Shown here in pieces: positions 1 through 7,952 of a stretch of 50,949 nt of DNA. Both the position numbers and the translations under genes were made by a program. The stretch covers positions 1 through 50,949 of the forward strand of contig JAPSIT010000003.1 of assembly GCA_031178585.1 (NCBI GenBank). The letters run 5' to 3'. This DNA comes from Arthrobacter sp. Lineage in GTDB: Bacteria; Actinomycetota; Actinomycetes; Actinomycetales; Micrococcaceae. Position 1 is the first letter of the stretch; each line of letters opens with the position of its first letter. Below the pieces are notes generated by a model. The model saw nothing but the letters and a program-made list of their open reading frames with translations, was not told where the DNA came from and did not search any database.

Positions 1-348
1 GGCAGGACACTGCAGAGTGCGACGCTGCAACTGCGGAGCGCCGGGAGCGGATCGACCGGGACACAGAACGTCAAGCCGCTCGCCACTGGCGCCAGTGACG
101 GCTGGACCGAGGCAGGGATCACGTACACCAACCGCCCGGCGCTCGGCACCACCAGCATCGGCACGCTCGGCCCGACAACGACCAACACCAACTACAACGT
201 TCCACTGACCGTCAGCGCCCTGACCGGTGAACTCGGCCAACAGCTCACCCTGGCCCTGGACTCCAGCAGCAGCGACGGCCTGGACCTCAACTCCAAGGAA
301 GCAGGCAGCACGGCCGCACCAAAGCTCGTCCTCACGGTCAGCGGATAG
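1..348 (+). CDS. C-terminal part of a DNRLRE-type secreted surface protein (5' truncated)
   Basis: The reading frame is open from the first base of the window to a TAG at 346-348, giving the last 115 residues of a protein whose start lies outside. The fragment is rich in Ser, Thr, Gly and Leu and reads as beta strands: alternating polar and hydrophobic residues, a WTEAGITYTNRPA segment, a YNVPLTV strand and a LTLAL strand, ending KLVLTVSG. The pair WTE-ITYTNRP and a late SKEAG-PKLVLT strand is what I know from DNRLRE-type carbohydrate-binding-like domains of exported actinobacterial proteins. I see no anchor at the C-terminus. It lies 77 bases upstream of the HPr-kinase-like gene with no terminator between them, so the two may be co-transcribed. 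Family assignment is by eye. Confidence 0.6.
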   Translation, partial: GRTLQSATLQLRSAGSGSTGTQNVKPLATGASDGWTEAGITYTNRPALGTTSIGTLGPTTTNTNYNVPLTVSALTGELGQQLTLALDSSSSDGLDLNSKEAGSTAAPKLVLTVSG

Positions 349-425
349 GCGGACACCGCCGATACGGCCGAACCGTAAACAGCAGCAACACCATCCGACC
401 GACACCACCCAGACAGAGGACGACC

Positions 426-1517
426 ATGCGCACCAGGCAGACCAAAGCACTGTACTTCGACATCCACGGCCGCGTCACGATCCGCGTCGACGCAAAGGCG
501 CCGGCAGCAGCCCAGCTCCAGAGCATGTTGGCGTGCTTCGCCACCGACACCGAACGGCCGGCCGACATCGTCGTCGATGACCAGCCGGAGCCGATGCCGG
601 ATGCGGGTCTGCTCGAGCACGAGCTCGCGTACACAACGAACAGCGTGCGTTTCCAGGACGATCGCGTCCAGATCGTGAGGGACGCAGACCAGTGGCGCAT
701 TCACGGCCCGGGCGAGCTGTTGACCTCCGTGGTACCTGTTCTCGATGCCGCCATGGTCGGTCGGGGAGCCGGCATGATCCACGCGGCAACGATGGCGTAC
801 CGCGGTCACGCCATCGCGCTTCCCGCCGCCGGAGGGACTGGTAAGACGAGCACCGTCGCCAAGCTGATGCGGCGCGAGGGGTGGTCGTTTATGGGAGACG
901 ACTGGGCCTTCCTTGCTGAGGACGCCAGGCTGCTCGGCTACGCGAAGCCGATGTTCATCAAGCCGCACCACCGGACCATCTACCCGCACCTGTTTGAAGG
1001 TATACGGAAGCCCCTCATCCCGTCACAGCTCTCGCAGAGCGTTGGCCGTCTCACCACGGTGGTGCACCCGTACGTCATCCGTTATCCGCGCCTCGCAGAC
1101 TTCTCCCGGCGATGGTCGCCTGAGCACCGCATGGTCCGGCCGGGGACGGCGTTCCCGGGGAGGGAGGTGACGACCGAGGCACCGCTCGCGGCCGCCATCT
1201 ACGTCGAGCGCTTCGAGGGCACCCGGTCTCGAATCGTCGAACGGACGAGCGAGTGGATGGTCGACCGCATGCTCGGCAACTTCCATATCGAGATGGCCGG
1301 CTTCTCGCAGCGGGTCGTGACCGGCCTGGCGGCCACGTCCGTCGTCCCGTGGCGCGAGCACTTCGCGGCGAAAGGGGTCGTACTGAGCAAGGCGCTCGAC
1401 GGACGGCCCTGCCACTTGCTGCAGGTGCCCTCCGTGTACACGGCAGACGAGGCGTCGGACGACATCGTCCGGAATCTCGAGCAGCTGCTGCCGTCAGTCC
1501 TCGACGAGCAGGCCTGA
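426..1517 (+). CDS. HPr-kinase-like P-loop protein, solitary
   Basis: 363 residues. A glycine-rich Walker A loop GGTGKTS lies at 136-142 (Lys140) and is followed by GDDW at 157-160, matching the paired aspartates after the P-loop in HPr kinase/phosphorylase. The first 120 or so residues have no motif I recognise; no membrane segment is visible. The start is ATG with AGAGGA a few bases upstream. Family knowledge: HprK phosphorylates Ser46 of HPr in Firmicutes, but HprK-like proteins also occur beside PqqD-like and surface-polysaccharide genes, where the substrate is mostly unknown. No HPr or PTS gene lies nearby. The glycosyltransferase begins 11 bases downstream. I infer a kinase acting on a peptide, protein or lipid-sugar in glycoconjugate assembly. 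The fold is fairly sure; the substrate is unknown. Confidence 0.7.
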   Translation: MRTRQTKALYFDIHGRVTIRVDAKAPAAAQLQSMLACFATDTERPADIVVDDQPEPMPDAGLLEHELAYTTNSVRFQDDRVQIVRDADQWRIHGPGELLTSVVPVLDAAMVGRGAGMIHAATMAYRGHAIALPAAGGTGKTSTVAKLMRREGWSFMGDDWAFLAEDARLLGYAKPMFIKPHHRTIYPHLFEGIRKPLIPSQLSQSVGRLTTVVHPYVIRYPRLADFSRRWSPEHRMVRPGTAFPGREVTTEAPLAAAIYVERFEGTRSRIVERTSEWMVDRMLGNFHIEMAGFSQRVVTGLAATSVVPWREHFAAKGVVLSKALDGRPCHLLQVPSVYTADEASDDIVRNLEQLLPSVLDEQA

Positions 1518-1527
1518 GGGGGACACA

Positions 1528-2340
1528 GTGGCTCACAGTCCTGCGGAGGTCACCGCGGTCGTTCCGGCCCGCAACGCGGAGCACCTGCTCCCGCGCTGTC
1601 TGGAGGCCCTGCGTCAGTCCGGTGTCGCCGAGATCATTGTGGTGGACGGATGCTCCACCGACCGCACAGTCAGCCTCGCCCGCGCGGCCGGTGCCCGGGT
1701 GGTGAGTGACGAGGGCCGCGGCCTGCCTTGGGCTCGAACGCTCGGCGTGCGGAGCAGCACCACCCGTTGGGTCCTGCTCGTCGATGCCGACGTCGTGTTC
1801 GGCCCCACGGGGGTCGCCGACTTGCTCACGGAACTGGTCGAAGGCGGCTACGACGCCCTCCAGGCCGGTCTGGAGAGTGTCGCCGGACCAGGCTACTGGG
1901 GGCAGGCACTGGCACATCACCATCGCACCGGCCGCAGCCGCAACTGGTTCGGGCTCGTGGCGACCATCGTCGACCGAGAACTGATGCTGGGCGTGGGTTT
2001 CGACGACTCGTTCAAGTCGGGGGAGGACATCGAGCTGCGTTGGCGGATGCGGGACTCAGGGCTGCGAACGGCGGTGTCACGCCGGGTCGTCGTCGAACAT
2101 CGTTTCGCAGCAGACGACTTCGCCTTCGCGCTCGACCAGTTCCTCATGGACGGAACAGGACTGGGACGGATGATCCGCAAGCACGGCTGGCGCGGTGCGA
2201 GGTTGGCGCTGCTGCCCGCCGCTGCGGCAGTCCGGGGCAGCGCCCTGAGCCTCGCCGCAGGCCAGCCTCAGTGGCTGCGCTACTACGCCGCCTTCTGCTG
2301 GTGCAACTATGTGGGACTAGCGAGAGGACTCGCGTCATGA
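1528..2340 (+). CDS. family 2 glycosyltransferase
   Basis: 270 residues with a standard GT-A layout. The N-terminus reads VTAVVPARN, then VVDGCSTDRT at about 35-44 (nucleotide binding), then LVDADVVF near 90 (the DxD-type metal site), then a GEDIELRWRMR segment near 165-175 that supplies the usual ED catalytic pair, then VEHRF. A C-terminal hydrophobic stretch suggests membrane association. It should transfer a sugar from a nucleotide-sugar to a lipid or glycan acceptor on the cytoplasmic face; donor and acceptor cannot be read from sequence. The start is GTG with GAGGGGG upstream. Its TGA overlaps the ATG of the flippase-like gene (ATGA at 2337-2340), so translation is probably coupled. Confidence 0.85.
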   Translation: MAHSPAEVTAVVPARNAEHLLPRCLEALRQSGVAEIIVVDGCSTDRTVSLARAAGARVVSDEGRGLPWARTLGVRSSTTRWVLLVDADVVFGPTGVADLLTELVEGGYDALQAGLESVAGPGYWGQALAHHHRTGRSRNWFGLVATIVDRELMLGVGFDDSFKSGEDIELRWRMRDSGLRTAVSRRVVVEHRFAADDFAFALDQFLMDGTGLGRMIRKHGWRGARLALLPAAAAVRGSALSLAAGQPQWLRYYAAFCWCNYVGLARGLAS

Positions 2341-3620
2341 GCGCTAAATGGGGGACCGATCTCACGGACGCCTCGACCGTCCGGCACTCCGCCCTGCGCA
2401 GCTCGCTCGGCCTCGTCGCCGGCAAGGCCGCCCAAACGGGTGCGGGTTTCGCCTTCTGGGTCGTGGCCGCTCGCGCGACGTCCGACCGTGAGGTTGGGCT
2501 CACCACGGCCGCGGTCTCGGCGGTGATGATCTGCACGCAGCTCGCGGTGCTGGGCGCCGGCTCGGCAGTGATCGTCTCTGTGGGGCGAGGGGAGCCGCCC
2601 GCGCGGGTGCTGGACGCGGCGTTCGCCATCGTGGGGGTAGCTGGCACCGTGCTGGGGCTCGGCTACCTCGTGCTGCAGTCCACCGTGACGCCGGATACGG
2701 CCTCGGTATCGGTTCTCTTCTGGCTCACGTTCCTCGTGGCTGCCGTCACTGGCACCCTGGTCATCGTGCTGGACCAGGCGCTCGTGGCGTTGGGACGCGG
2801 TGCCAGCGCGACCTTGAGGTACGCGTTGGGCGGCGTGGTCGCACTCGTGGCTGCAGCGCTCGTAGCCTGGCGCGCGCACGGCGCCTCCGCCGACGTGCTG
2901 ATGGCCTGCTGGACCCTCGGGACGACCGTCGCATGCGTCGTCGGTGCGGTCCAGTTGCGAAGACTGGTCGGCTATCGGCCGCGACCATCCTTGCGCTCTG
3001 CGCGCGGCCGACCACTGCTGGCGCTGGGCTTTCCGCATCAGCTCCTCACCCTCACCGAGCGCGTTCCCGGGCTGCTGCTGCCGCTCCTGCTCGCGCACAT
3101 GGTGGCGCCGGAGGCGGCTGCCTACTGGTATCCCGCGTGGATGATGGCCTGGGCCGCCTATACCGCTCCGATGCTGATGGGCATCGTGCAGTTTTCCGAG
3201 GGTGTCCGTGACGCGGACCGCCTGGTCTCGACCACCTGGGCGAGTCTCCGTTGGTCGCTCGCCGTAGGAGGTGTGGCTGCCGCCGTCCTCGTCGTCTTCG
3301 CTCACCCGCTGCTCAGTCTGCTGGGGGAGCGGTACGCAGAGTCGTCCGCCGACGCCCTGCGGTGGCTGGCGGCCGGACTGGTGCCGTACGCGGTGCTGCA
3401 GGCCTACAACGCCGTGTGCCGGGCCCGCGGCCGCTACGCCGAGGCGATCGTGGTCGGTGTGGCGCTCGGAGTCGCTCTCTGCACCTCAGCACTTTCAGCC
3501 GCTGACAGGGGCGCCAGCGCCATGGCCCTCGCGTGGCTGGTGGTGCTCTCCATCGGGGCCGCCGGGGTCGGCCTTCGGCTGGTCGCCGTCCTCCGGCGCG
3601 TCCCACAGGACGCGCGATGA
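2337..3620 (+). CDS. Wzx/MVF-type polysaccharide flippase-like membrane protein
   Basis: 427 residues starting at the ATG that overlaps the preceding stop. The open frame extends further upstream, but only as antisense-like Arg-rich sequence inside the glycosyltransferase. The protein is almost wholly hydrophobic, with roughly twelve membrane segments in pairs. An early GLVAGKAAQTGAGFAFWVVA helix followed by RATSDREVG resembles the first helices of polysaccharide transporters of the MOP superfamily. Positive residues fall in short loops, e.g. LRRLVGYRPRP. In this superfamily such proteins move lipid-linked oligosaccharides across the membrane. Between a glycosyltransferase and a GT-C-like protein that role fits well. 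Its stop overlaps the next start (ATGA at 3617-3620). Confidence 0.75.
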   Translation: MSAKWGTDLTDASTVRHSALRSSLGLVAGKAAQTGAGFAFWVVAARATSDREVGLTTAAVSAVMICTQLAVLGAGSAVIVSVGRGEPPARVLDAAFAIVGVAGTVLGLGYLVLQSTVTPDTASVSVLFWLTFLVAAVTGTLVIVLDQALVALGRGASATLRYALGGVVALVAAALVAWRAHGASADVLMACWTLGTTVACVVGAVQLRRLVGYRPRPSLRSARGRPLLALGFPHQLLTLTERVPGLLLPLLLAHMVAPEAAAYWYPAWMMAWAAYTAPMLMGIVQFSEGVRDADRLVSTTWASLRWSLAVGGVAAAVLVVFAHPLLSLLGERYAESSADALRWLAAGLVPYAVLQAYNAVCRARGRYAEAIVVGVALGVALCTSALSAADRGASAMALAWLVVLSIGAAGVGLRLVAVLRRVPQDAR

Positions 3621-5425
3621 GCCGCGCGATCACCGGCACGCTCGACGTGACCACCCGCATCCAGCGACGCTGGAATCCCCGTGACGTGTGGTGCGCAGTG
3701 GGGGGTGCCGTGTCGCTGGCGCTTGCCGCGGGGGCCGCCTCCACGGTCGCCGTGCCCGTGAACAGCGACCTGGGGCTCGTCGCCGTGCTGCCCTACCCGT
3801 TCTGGGTAGGGGTCCTGCTGCTGAACGTCGCCTTCATCGTGGCGCTGCGTGGGGATGCCGCGGGACCGGCGCGCCGCCCGGTCATGATGTGGCTCGTCGT
3901 AGTGCTCGTGCTCGTGCTCTTCGGGACCGCAGCCTTCGCGACGGACATACCGCGGGGTGAGGTCGCGTTCCGTCATCTCGGCATCGCGGACGCCCTCTCG
4001 CACACCCATGGGATCGACCCGGAAATTGACGGGTACTTCAACTGGCCGGGTTTCTTCGCCCTCCTGGCGACGGTGCTCCGGGCGACCGGTCTCGACCCGA
4101 TGGCCGTTGCCCTGTGGGCACCGGTGCTCAACATGGGTCTGTGGCTCGCCGCCCTGGCGGTGCTGACGGGCTTCCTGACACGCGATCCCCGACGGCGCTG
4201 GCTCGCGCTCTGGCTCTTCTGCCTCGGCAACTGGCAGGACCAGGACTACCTGTCTCCCCAGGCCTTCGGATTCTTCCTGTATCTCGTCGTGATCGTGCTG
4301 GTCCTTGGCCCGTTGGCCGCGCGGCCGCCCGGGTTCGGTAGCTTCCGACGTTCGGACCTGGCGGTTTGGTGGCGAGGACGGTCGCCCGTCGAGCCCCGTC
4401 CGGGGTACCGGGTGGGCGCCCTGGTGGTGACCCTCTTGCTCGTCACGGTCATCTGCGCAAGCCACCAGCTGACGCCGTTCATGGTGCTCATCACCATCAC
4501 CGCTCTCACCCTGAGCGGACGTGTCTGGCCCAGCCGGCTCCCACTGATCATCGCAGTCGTGCTGTCGCTCTGGCTCGCCTACCCCGCGAGTGCGTACCTC
4601 CTCGGGCACCCACCCCTGGCGGATGCAGGACTGCAGGCCGCGACCGAGGCAAACGTCGTCGACCGCTGGAGCGGGACCGCTGGGCACGTGCTCGTGTTGC
4701 AGGTCCGGGTCGTTCTTACCCTCGTGCTGTGGGCGCTCGCGGCGGCCGGAGCGGTGCGCGACTGGCGCAGAGGGCGCCTTGACGTCCGGGTGGTCCTTCT
4801 CGCCGTCACCCCACTGCTGCTCTTCCCCGCGCAGGTGTACGGCGGGGAGATGCTCATCCGCGTCTCGCTGTTCGCGCTGCCCTTCATCGCCATGCAGGCG
4901 TGCTCGGTTCTGCTTCCTACGAACGGCAGCCTTGCCGCGGGGGGCAGCAGGCGCCCCTCTCCCCGTGCCGCGGGGGGCCTCGTGCTCACCTGCTTCCTGC
5001 TGGCCGTGCTCACCGTGACGGGCCGGTTCGGTAACGCCCGGTTTGATGTCTTCACCGACAGCGAGATCGCCGCCGTCGCCGCCGCACAGCGTCTCGCGCC
5101 CCCCGGTTCGGCGATGCTCTCGGCTGCCCATCCGACGCCGTGGCGCAGCGAGGGCTACCTCGATCACCGGTACCGGAAGATCGACGACCTGTGCCGGTCC
5201 GATTTGTCGCCGGCGACGTGCGGCCCACTCGTCTACGACTACGCCCGGCGCAACCCTGCCGGTGCCGTCGTTCTGCTCACGCGCTCGTCGGAGGCGAGTC
5301 TCGTACTCCAGGGCGCCAGCAGCGCGAGCGGCTTCGCTGAGCTGGAGGAGTGGCTGGGCGCGCAGGACGGCGTCGAGCTGGCGTTCAGCAACGTGGACGC
5401 ACGCGTGTACCGGGTGACGCCATGA
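3617..5425 (+). CDS. large polytopic membrane protein, possible GT-C glycosyltransferase
   Basis: 602 residues with about ten to twelve hydrophobic helices and a C-terminal soluble region from about residue 480. The first long loop carries PEIDGYFNWPGFF, a later loop carries DQDYLSPQAFGFFLY, and another begins SHQLTP. Conserved acidic residues in the first extracytoplasmic loop plus a multi-helix core and a soluble tail are typical of GT-C enzymes that use polyprenyl-phosphate sugars, such as ArnT/PMT types. I cannot assign a known family. The tail (SEIAAVAAAQRLAPPGS onward) looks like the outer domain that follows the helices in such proteins. The start is the ATG in the overlap with the flippase gene; the ORF open upstream of it lies inside that gene. 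O-antigen-ligase-like or polymerase roles are alternatives. Confidence 0.6.
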   Translation: MSRAITGTLDVTTRIQRRWNPRDVWCAVGGAVSLALAAGAASTVAVPVNSDLGLVAVLPYPFWVGVLLLNVAFIVALRGDAAGPARRPVMMWLVVVLVLVLFGTAAFATDIPRGEVAFRHLGIADALSHTHGIDPEIDGYFNWPGFFALLATVLRATGLDPMAVALWAPVLNMGLWLAALAVLTGFLTRDPRRRWLALWLFCLGNWQDQDYLSPQAFGFFLYLVVIVLVLGPLAARPPGFGSFRRSDLAVWWRGRSPVEPRPGYRVGALVVTLLLVTVICASHQLTPFMVLITITALTLSGRVWPSRLPLIIAVVLSLWLAYPASAYLLGHPPLADAGLQAATEANVVDRWSGTAGHVLVLQVRVVLTLVLWALAAAGAVRDWRRGRLDVRVVLLAVTPLLLFPAQVYGGEMLIRVSLFALPFIAMQACSVLLPTNGSLAAGGSRRPSPRAAGGLVLTCFLLAVLTVTGRFGNARFDVFTDSEIAAVAAAQRLAPPGSAMLSAAHPTPWRSEGYLDHRYRKIDDLCRSDLSPATCGPLVYDYARRNPAGAVVLLTRSSEASLVLQGASSASGFAELEEWLGAQDGVELAFSNVDARVYRVTP

Positions 5426-5757
5426 GCGGCGGGGTCAGCCGGCTCACCGTGGCGCTCGGTCTCGCGGCCGTCGCACTGTCTCTGGTGACGCTCGTCGGGC
5501 TGCCGACACCGCTGCAGGCGGTCGCCGCGGTAGCCGTCCTCGTCCTGCTCCCGGGGCAGGCACTGGCCCGACTCACGCAGGTGACCGACCTCGCGCTCGG
5601 CGCGCTGCTCGTCCTGGCGCTCGGCCTCGCCGCGCTCACGGCGGTCTCCACGGCGATGTTCTACCTCGCTGTGTGGTCGTGGCAGGCGTGCGTCGTCACG
5701 ATGGGCGTCATCACCATCCTCGCGTGCATGGCACGCGCACGACAGGAGGCGTCATGA
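5422..5757 (+). CDS. small membrane protein, DUF1616-like
   Basis: 111 residues, start ATG in a 4-base overlap with the preceding stop. Three to four hydrophobic helices: an N-terminal LALGLAAVALSLVTLVGL, a second ending VLLPGQALARL, a third around LGALLVLALGLAALTAV and a fourth WSWQACVVTMGVITILACM. The LPGQALARL turn between helices recalls the LPGYALLR motif at the start of DUF1616-type membrane proteins, which often sit in surface-polysaccharide loci; that comparison is from memory and weak. No catalytic motif is visible. It is probably an accessory subunit of the membrane glycosylation machinery encoded around it. Confidence 0.6.
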   Translation: MSGGVSRLTVALGLAAVALSLVTLVGLPTPLQAVAAVAVLVLLPGQALARLTQVTDLALGALLVLALGLAALTAVSTAMFYLAVWSWQACVVTMGVITILACMARARQEAS

Positions 5758-5960
5758 TGATCGAACTGGCGGGACTGCTCGCGGCTGCCGCCCTGCTCTT
5801 CACCCTCGTCGCGCTCGACGTCCAACGCACCGCATCAGACACCGGGCAGCCCGCACGCCAGAGGCTCCTCGGCCGAACAGTGAGCCGCAGTGTCCTCGCG
5901 GCCATGTGGGCGATGTACCTGCTCCTCTTCCTTCCGCGTCTGCTGGGACTGCTCTCGTGA
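5754..5960 (+). CDS. 68-residue membrane protein
   Basis: Two hydrophobic segments (IELAGLLAAAALLFTLVALDV and a C-terminal one ending MYLLLFLPRLLGLLS) separated by a basic loop with RQRLLGRTVSR. A strong AGGAGG lies at 5744-5749. The ATG at 5754 forms the usual ATGA overlap but sits only 4 bases from it; the next codon, ATG at 5757, has the better spacing of 7, so translation may start at either. The gene ends in a GTGA overlap with the phosphoesterase. I do not recognise a family. Position, tight coupling and hydrophobicity suggest a small subunit of the surrounding membrane system. Confidence 0.6.
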   Translation: MMIELAGLLAAAALLFTLVALDVQRTASDTGQPARQRLLGRTVSRSVLAAMWAMYLLLFLPRLLGLLS

Positions 5961-7009
5961 GCCGGGAGGCGCGCTGGTGGCTCCTCAGCGACCTGCACCT
6001 CGGCATGTCGGACGATGACCCGCGGTGCCCCGGCAAAATGCTGCCCGAATTCCTGCGCAGCGAGGTGCTCGCAGCTTCCGCTCCCCAGCAGCACGTCGTC
6101 TTCGTTGGCGACACGTTCGAGCTGGCCGGGTGTGCGGAGGACGAGAGCCTGGCCCGGCTCGAATCCATCTTCACCCGCCATCTCGACACGTTCTGGGCGC
6201 TGGAGGAGTGTGCGGCCCGCGGCGTGCAGCTGCACTTCGTGTGCGGCAACCACGACGTGGATCTGGTCCGGCCCTCGGTTGCGGCCCGCTTGTCGGCGTT
6301 GTTGTCACCCGTTGAGGCGACGCGGGTCCGCGTGTATCCGTGGCTACTGCACGTGCCACACGTGCTGGTGGCCGAGCACGGGCACCAGCACCACGCGCTG
6401 CACCGGATGCCCGAGTTGCTCCGCACGGCGGTCAGCGGCACCGACCAGCTGGACCTGCCACCGCTTGCCGCTTGGAATGCCCACCGGTCGCGTTCGCTCC
6501 TGAGCCGTGCCGTGGCCGTTGCCCGTGCCTGCTTGGCGTCCGAGCGGGCGGAACGCCGCATCCGGAAGTCCGAATACGACGAGCTGTTGCAGGCGGAGTC
6601 ACTGCGGCTCGCGCTCGACGGGGTGGCCCTTCGGGACCTGGCGCGCCTGTCCCGGTTCCGGACAGTAACGGCACTCCCGGTCACCGCAACCCGCGTGATG
6701 CTTGCGGCGGTCGGCCGCAGCGCCGCAGGCGAGGAGGCTCCTGCCTCAGCGGGCCGGTTCGCACGAACCCTCGAGGCGCACGGTTCAGGAGTGCCTTGGT
6801 ACGTCACCGGCCACACCCACCGGGCCCTCGAGTCGGCGCTTGAGTCCTGCCCCACGCGGTACGTCAACACCGGCACATGGTCTTCAGATGTCCGCGGACG
6901 TGGACCTGACCAGTCGGACCGCGGGGCGTTCCCCTACGCCGTGGTTAACGTCGCCCGCGACGGAGCCACCAGTGGCGGGCTGCGGTACTGGCGTCCGGAC
7001 GGTGGTTGA
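5957..7009 (+). CDS. calcineurin-like metallophosphoesterase
   Basis: 350 residues with all metal-site motifs: SDLHLG (Asp12, His14), GDTFE (Asp52), GNHD (Asn98, His99, Asp100) and GHTH (His286, His288). SDLHLG plus GNHD with an intervening helical region recalls the LpxH-like branch, which cleaves the pyrophosphate of UDP-diacylglucosamine in Gram-negatives; there is no lipid A here, so the substrate must differ. Start chosen as the GTG in a GTGA overlap with the preceding gene; the ORF open further upstream lies inside that gene. As the last gene of the block it could remove phosphate from a lipid-linked intermediate, or reverse the HPr-kinase-like reaction. Both are inference. The frame stays open after its TGA for a further 26 codons. 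Confidence 0.8.
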   Translation: MSREARWWLLSDLHLGMSDDDPRCPGKMLPEFLRSEVLAASAPQQHVVFVGDTFELAGCAEDESLARLESIFTRHLDTFWALEECAARGVQLHFVCGNHDVDLVRPSVAARLSALLSPVEATRVRVYPWLLHVPHVLVAEHGHQHHALHRMPELLRTAVSGTDQLDLPPLAAWNAHRSRSLLSRAVAVARACLASERAERRIRKSEYDELLQAESLRLALDGVALRDLARLSRFRTVTALPVTATRVMLAAVGRSAAGEEAPASAGRFARTLEAHGSGVPWYVTGHTHRALESALESCPTRYVNTGTWSSDVRGRGPDQSDRGAFPYAVVNVARDGATSGGLRYWRPDGG

Positions 7010-7087
7010 GCGGTGCCGGTTGCGGCGCACGCGTTGGGCCGGCTGCACGCGCACCTGGAGCGTGGCTTCGACGCCTACCGCGCTTAG
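7010..7087 (+). other. in-frame open extension after the phosphoesterase stop
   Basis: Directly after the phosphoesterase TGA (7007-7009) the same frame continues to a TAG at 7085-7087, coding 25 residues with a GTG at 7013 and the segment [18 protein letters not shown]. This looks like real coding sequence and could be a lost C-terminal tail or a gene remnant. The TAG overlaps the thiE stop on the other strand. No ribosome binding site is obvious. Confidence 0.3.
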
Positions 7088-7812
7088 GCCTTGACGACGC
7101 CCGGTGCCTTGCCCGCCGTTCCCACGGCCCCAGCGGTTGCTGCGTCCAGGACGGAAACGAGTTCTGCCGCGGCAGCCGCCGGGTCCGGAGCCTCGGTGAT
7201 GGCCCGGACCACGACGATGCGCTCTGCGCCCGCCGCCACCACCTGTTCGACGTTGCTGAGATCGATCCCGCCGATGGCGAACCATGGAAGACGCCGGCCG
7301 CTTTCCCCGCCGGTACTGCGAACAGCCCCGGCGGCGTAGCGGACAAGGTCAAGCCCGACGGCGGCCCTCCCGGGTTTGGTGGGGGTGGCCCACACCGGGC
7401 CGACGCAGAAATAGTTCAGGCCTTCCGGTGCCTTTGCGGCGGCGATGGCCGCATCAACCTGGTCGGGGGAGTGCGTGGAGAGGCCGATTGCCGGAGAAGC
7501 GGGCAGGACCTGCCGGGCCGAGCGCAGCGGCAGGTCCTTCTGTCCGATGTGAAACACGGGAGCTCCGGCCAGGGCGGCGATGTCGGCCCGGTCGTTGACG
7601 GCCCAGAGCCGGCCGTGCCGTCCGGCGGCCTCGCGGAGAACTTCGAGGAGCTCCAGCTCTTCGGCCGCCTCAATGGCCTTGTCCCTGAGTTGGATGATGT
7701 CCACGCCGCCGGCAAACGCGGCGTCGACGAAGTCGGCGAAGTCGCCGCGCTCCTTGCGGGCATCGGTACAAAGGTACAGGCGGGCGGAATCGGGGAGTTC
7801 AAGCGCGGTCAT
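7084..7812 (-). CDS. thiE: thiamine-phosphate synthase
   Basis: 242 residues of TIM-barrel ThiE. It joins 4-methyl-5-(2-phosphooxyethyl)thiazole to 4-amino-5-hydroxymethyl-2-methylpyrimidine diphosphate to give thiamin phosphate. Visible landmarks are DIIQLRDK (substrate-binding strand), VNDRADIA, a phosphate-binding [15 protein letters not shown] segment and WFAIGGI. Length is slightly above the usual 210-220 because of an Ala-rich tail. It is transcribed away from thiO, thiS and thiG, so the TPP riboswitch, which lies on the + strand, does not control it. The ATG has no ribosome binding site but a TAGGCT element 7 bases upstream, which suggests a leaderless message. Confidence 0.93.
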   Translation of the reverse strand: MTALELPDSARLYLCTDARKERGDFADFVDAAFAGGVDIIQLRDKAIEAAEELELLEVLREAAGRHGRLWAVNDRADIAALAGAPVFHIGQKDLPLRSARQVLPASPAIGLSTHSPDQVDAAIAAAKAPEGLNYFCVGPVWATPTKPGRAAVGLDLVRYAAGAVRSTGGESGRRLPWFAIGGIDLSNVEQVVAAGAERIVVVRAITEAPDPAAAAAELVSVLDAATAGAVGTAGKAPGVVKA

Positions 7813-7819
7813 GGCAACC

Positions 7820-7825
7820 AGCCTA
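7820..7825 (-). promoter_or_regulatory. -10-like element of thiE, probable leaderless start
   Basis: On the minus strand the hexamer TAGGCT is separated by 7 bases from the thiE ATG. Transcription starting 6-8 bases past a -10 box would begin at or next to the A of the ATG. No purine-rich ribosome binding site precedes the start. No convincing -35 is seen. Confidence 0.45.
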
Positions 7826-7844
7826 GTTCCTCTAAACTGGGTCC

Positions 7845-7945
7845 GTACCGCGGGAGCCCGCTGTAGCTGTCATAAACGGCGCAGGGCTGAGAGGGCGTCA
7901 GAGCCGACCGCTTGACCTGATCCGGTTAGTACCGGCGTAGGGAAG
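7845..7945 (+). promoter_or_regulatory. TPP riboswitch (THI element) of the thiOSG operon
   Basis: The two conserved TPP-sensing blocks are present in order: CTGAGA at 7887-7892, then ACCTGATCCGGTTAGTACC at 7915-7933 followed by GCGTAGGGAA at 7935-7944. These are the pyrimidine- and pyrophosphate-binding parts of the thi-box. The end of the aptamer abuts the ribosome binding site GGAAGGAA just before the thiO ATG at 7953, with no poly-T hairpin between. TPP binding should therefore block translation start rather than terminate transcription. The outer limits are approximate. Confidence 0.93.
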
Positions 7946-7952
7946 GAATTCC

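Noticed and set aside
1728..2336. Open frame upstream of the flippase gene, inside the glycosyltransferase gene
   Set aside because: Arg/Pro-rich out-of-frame translation of a clear glycosyltransferase; the ATG at 2337 overlaps the stop and begins the first hydrophobic region.
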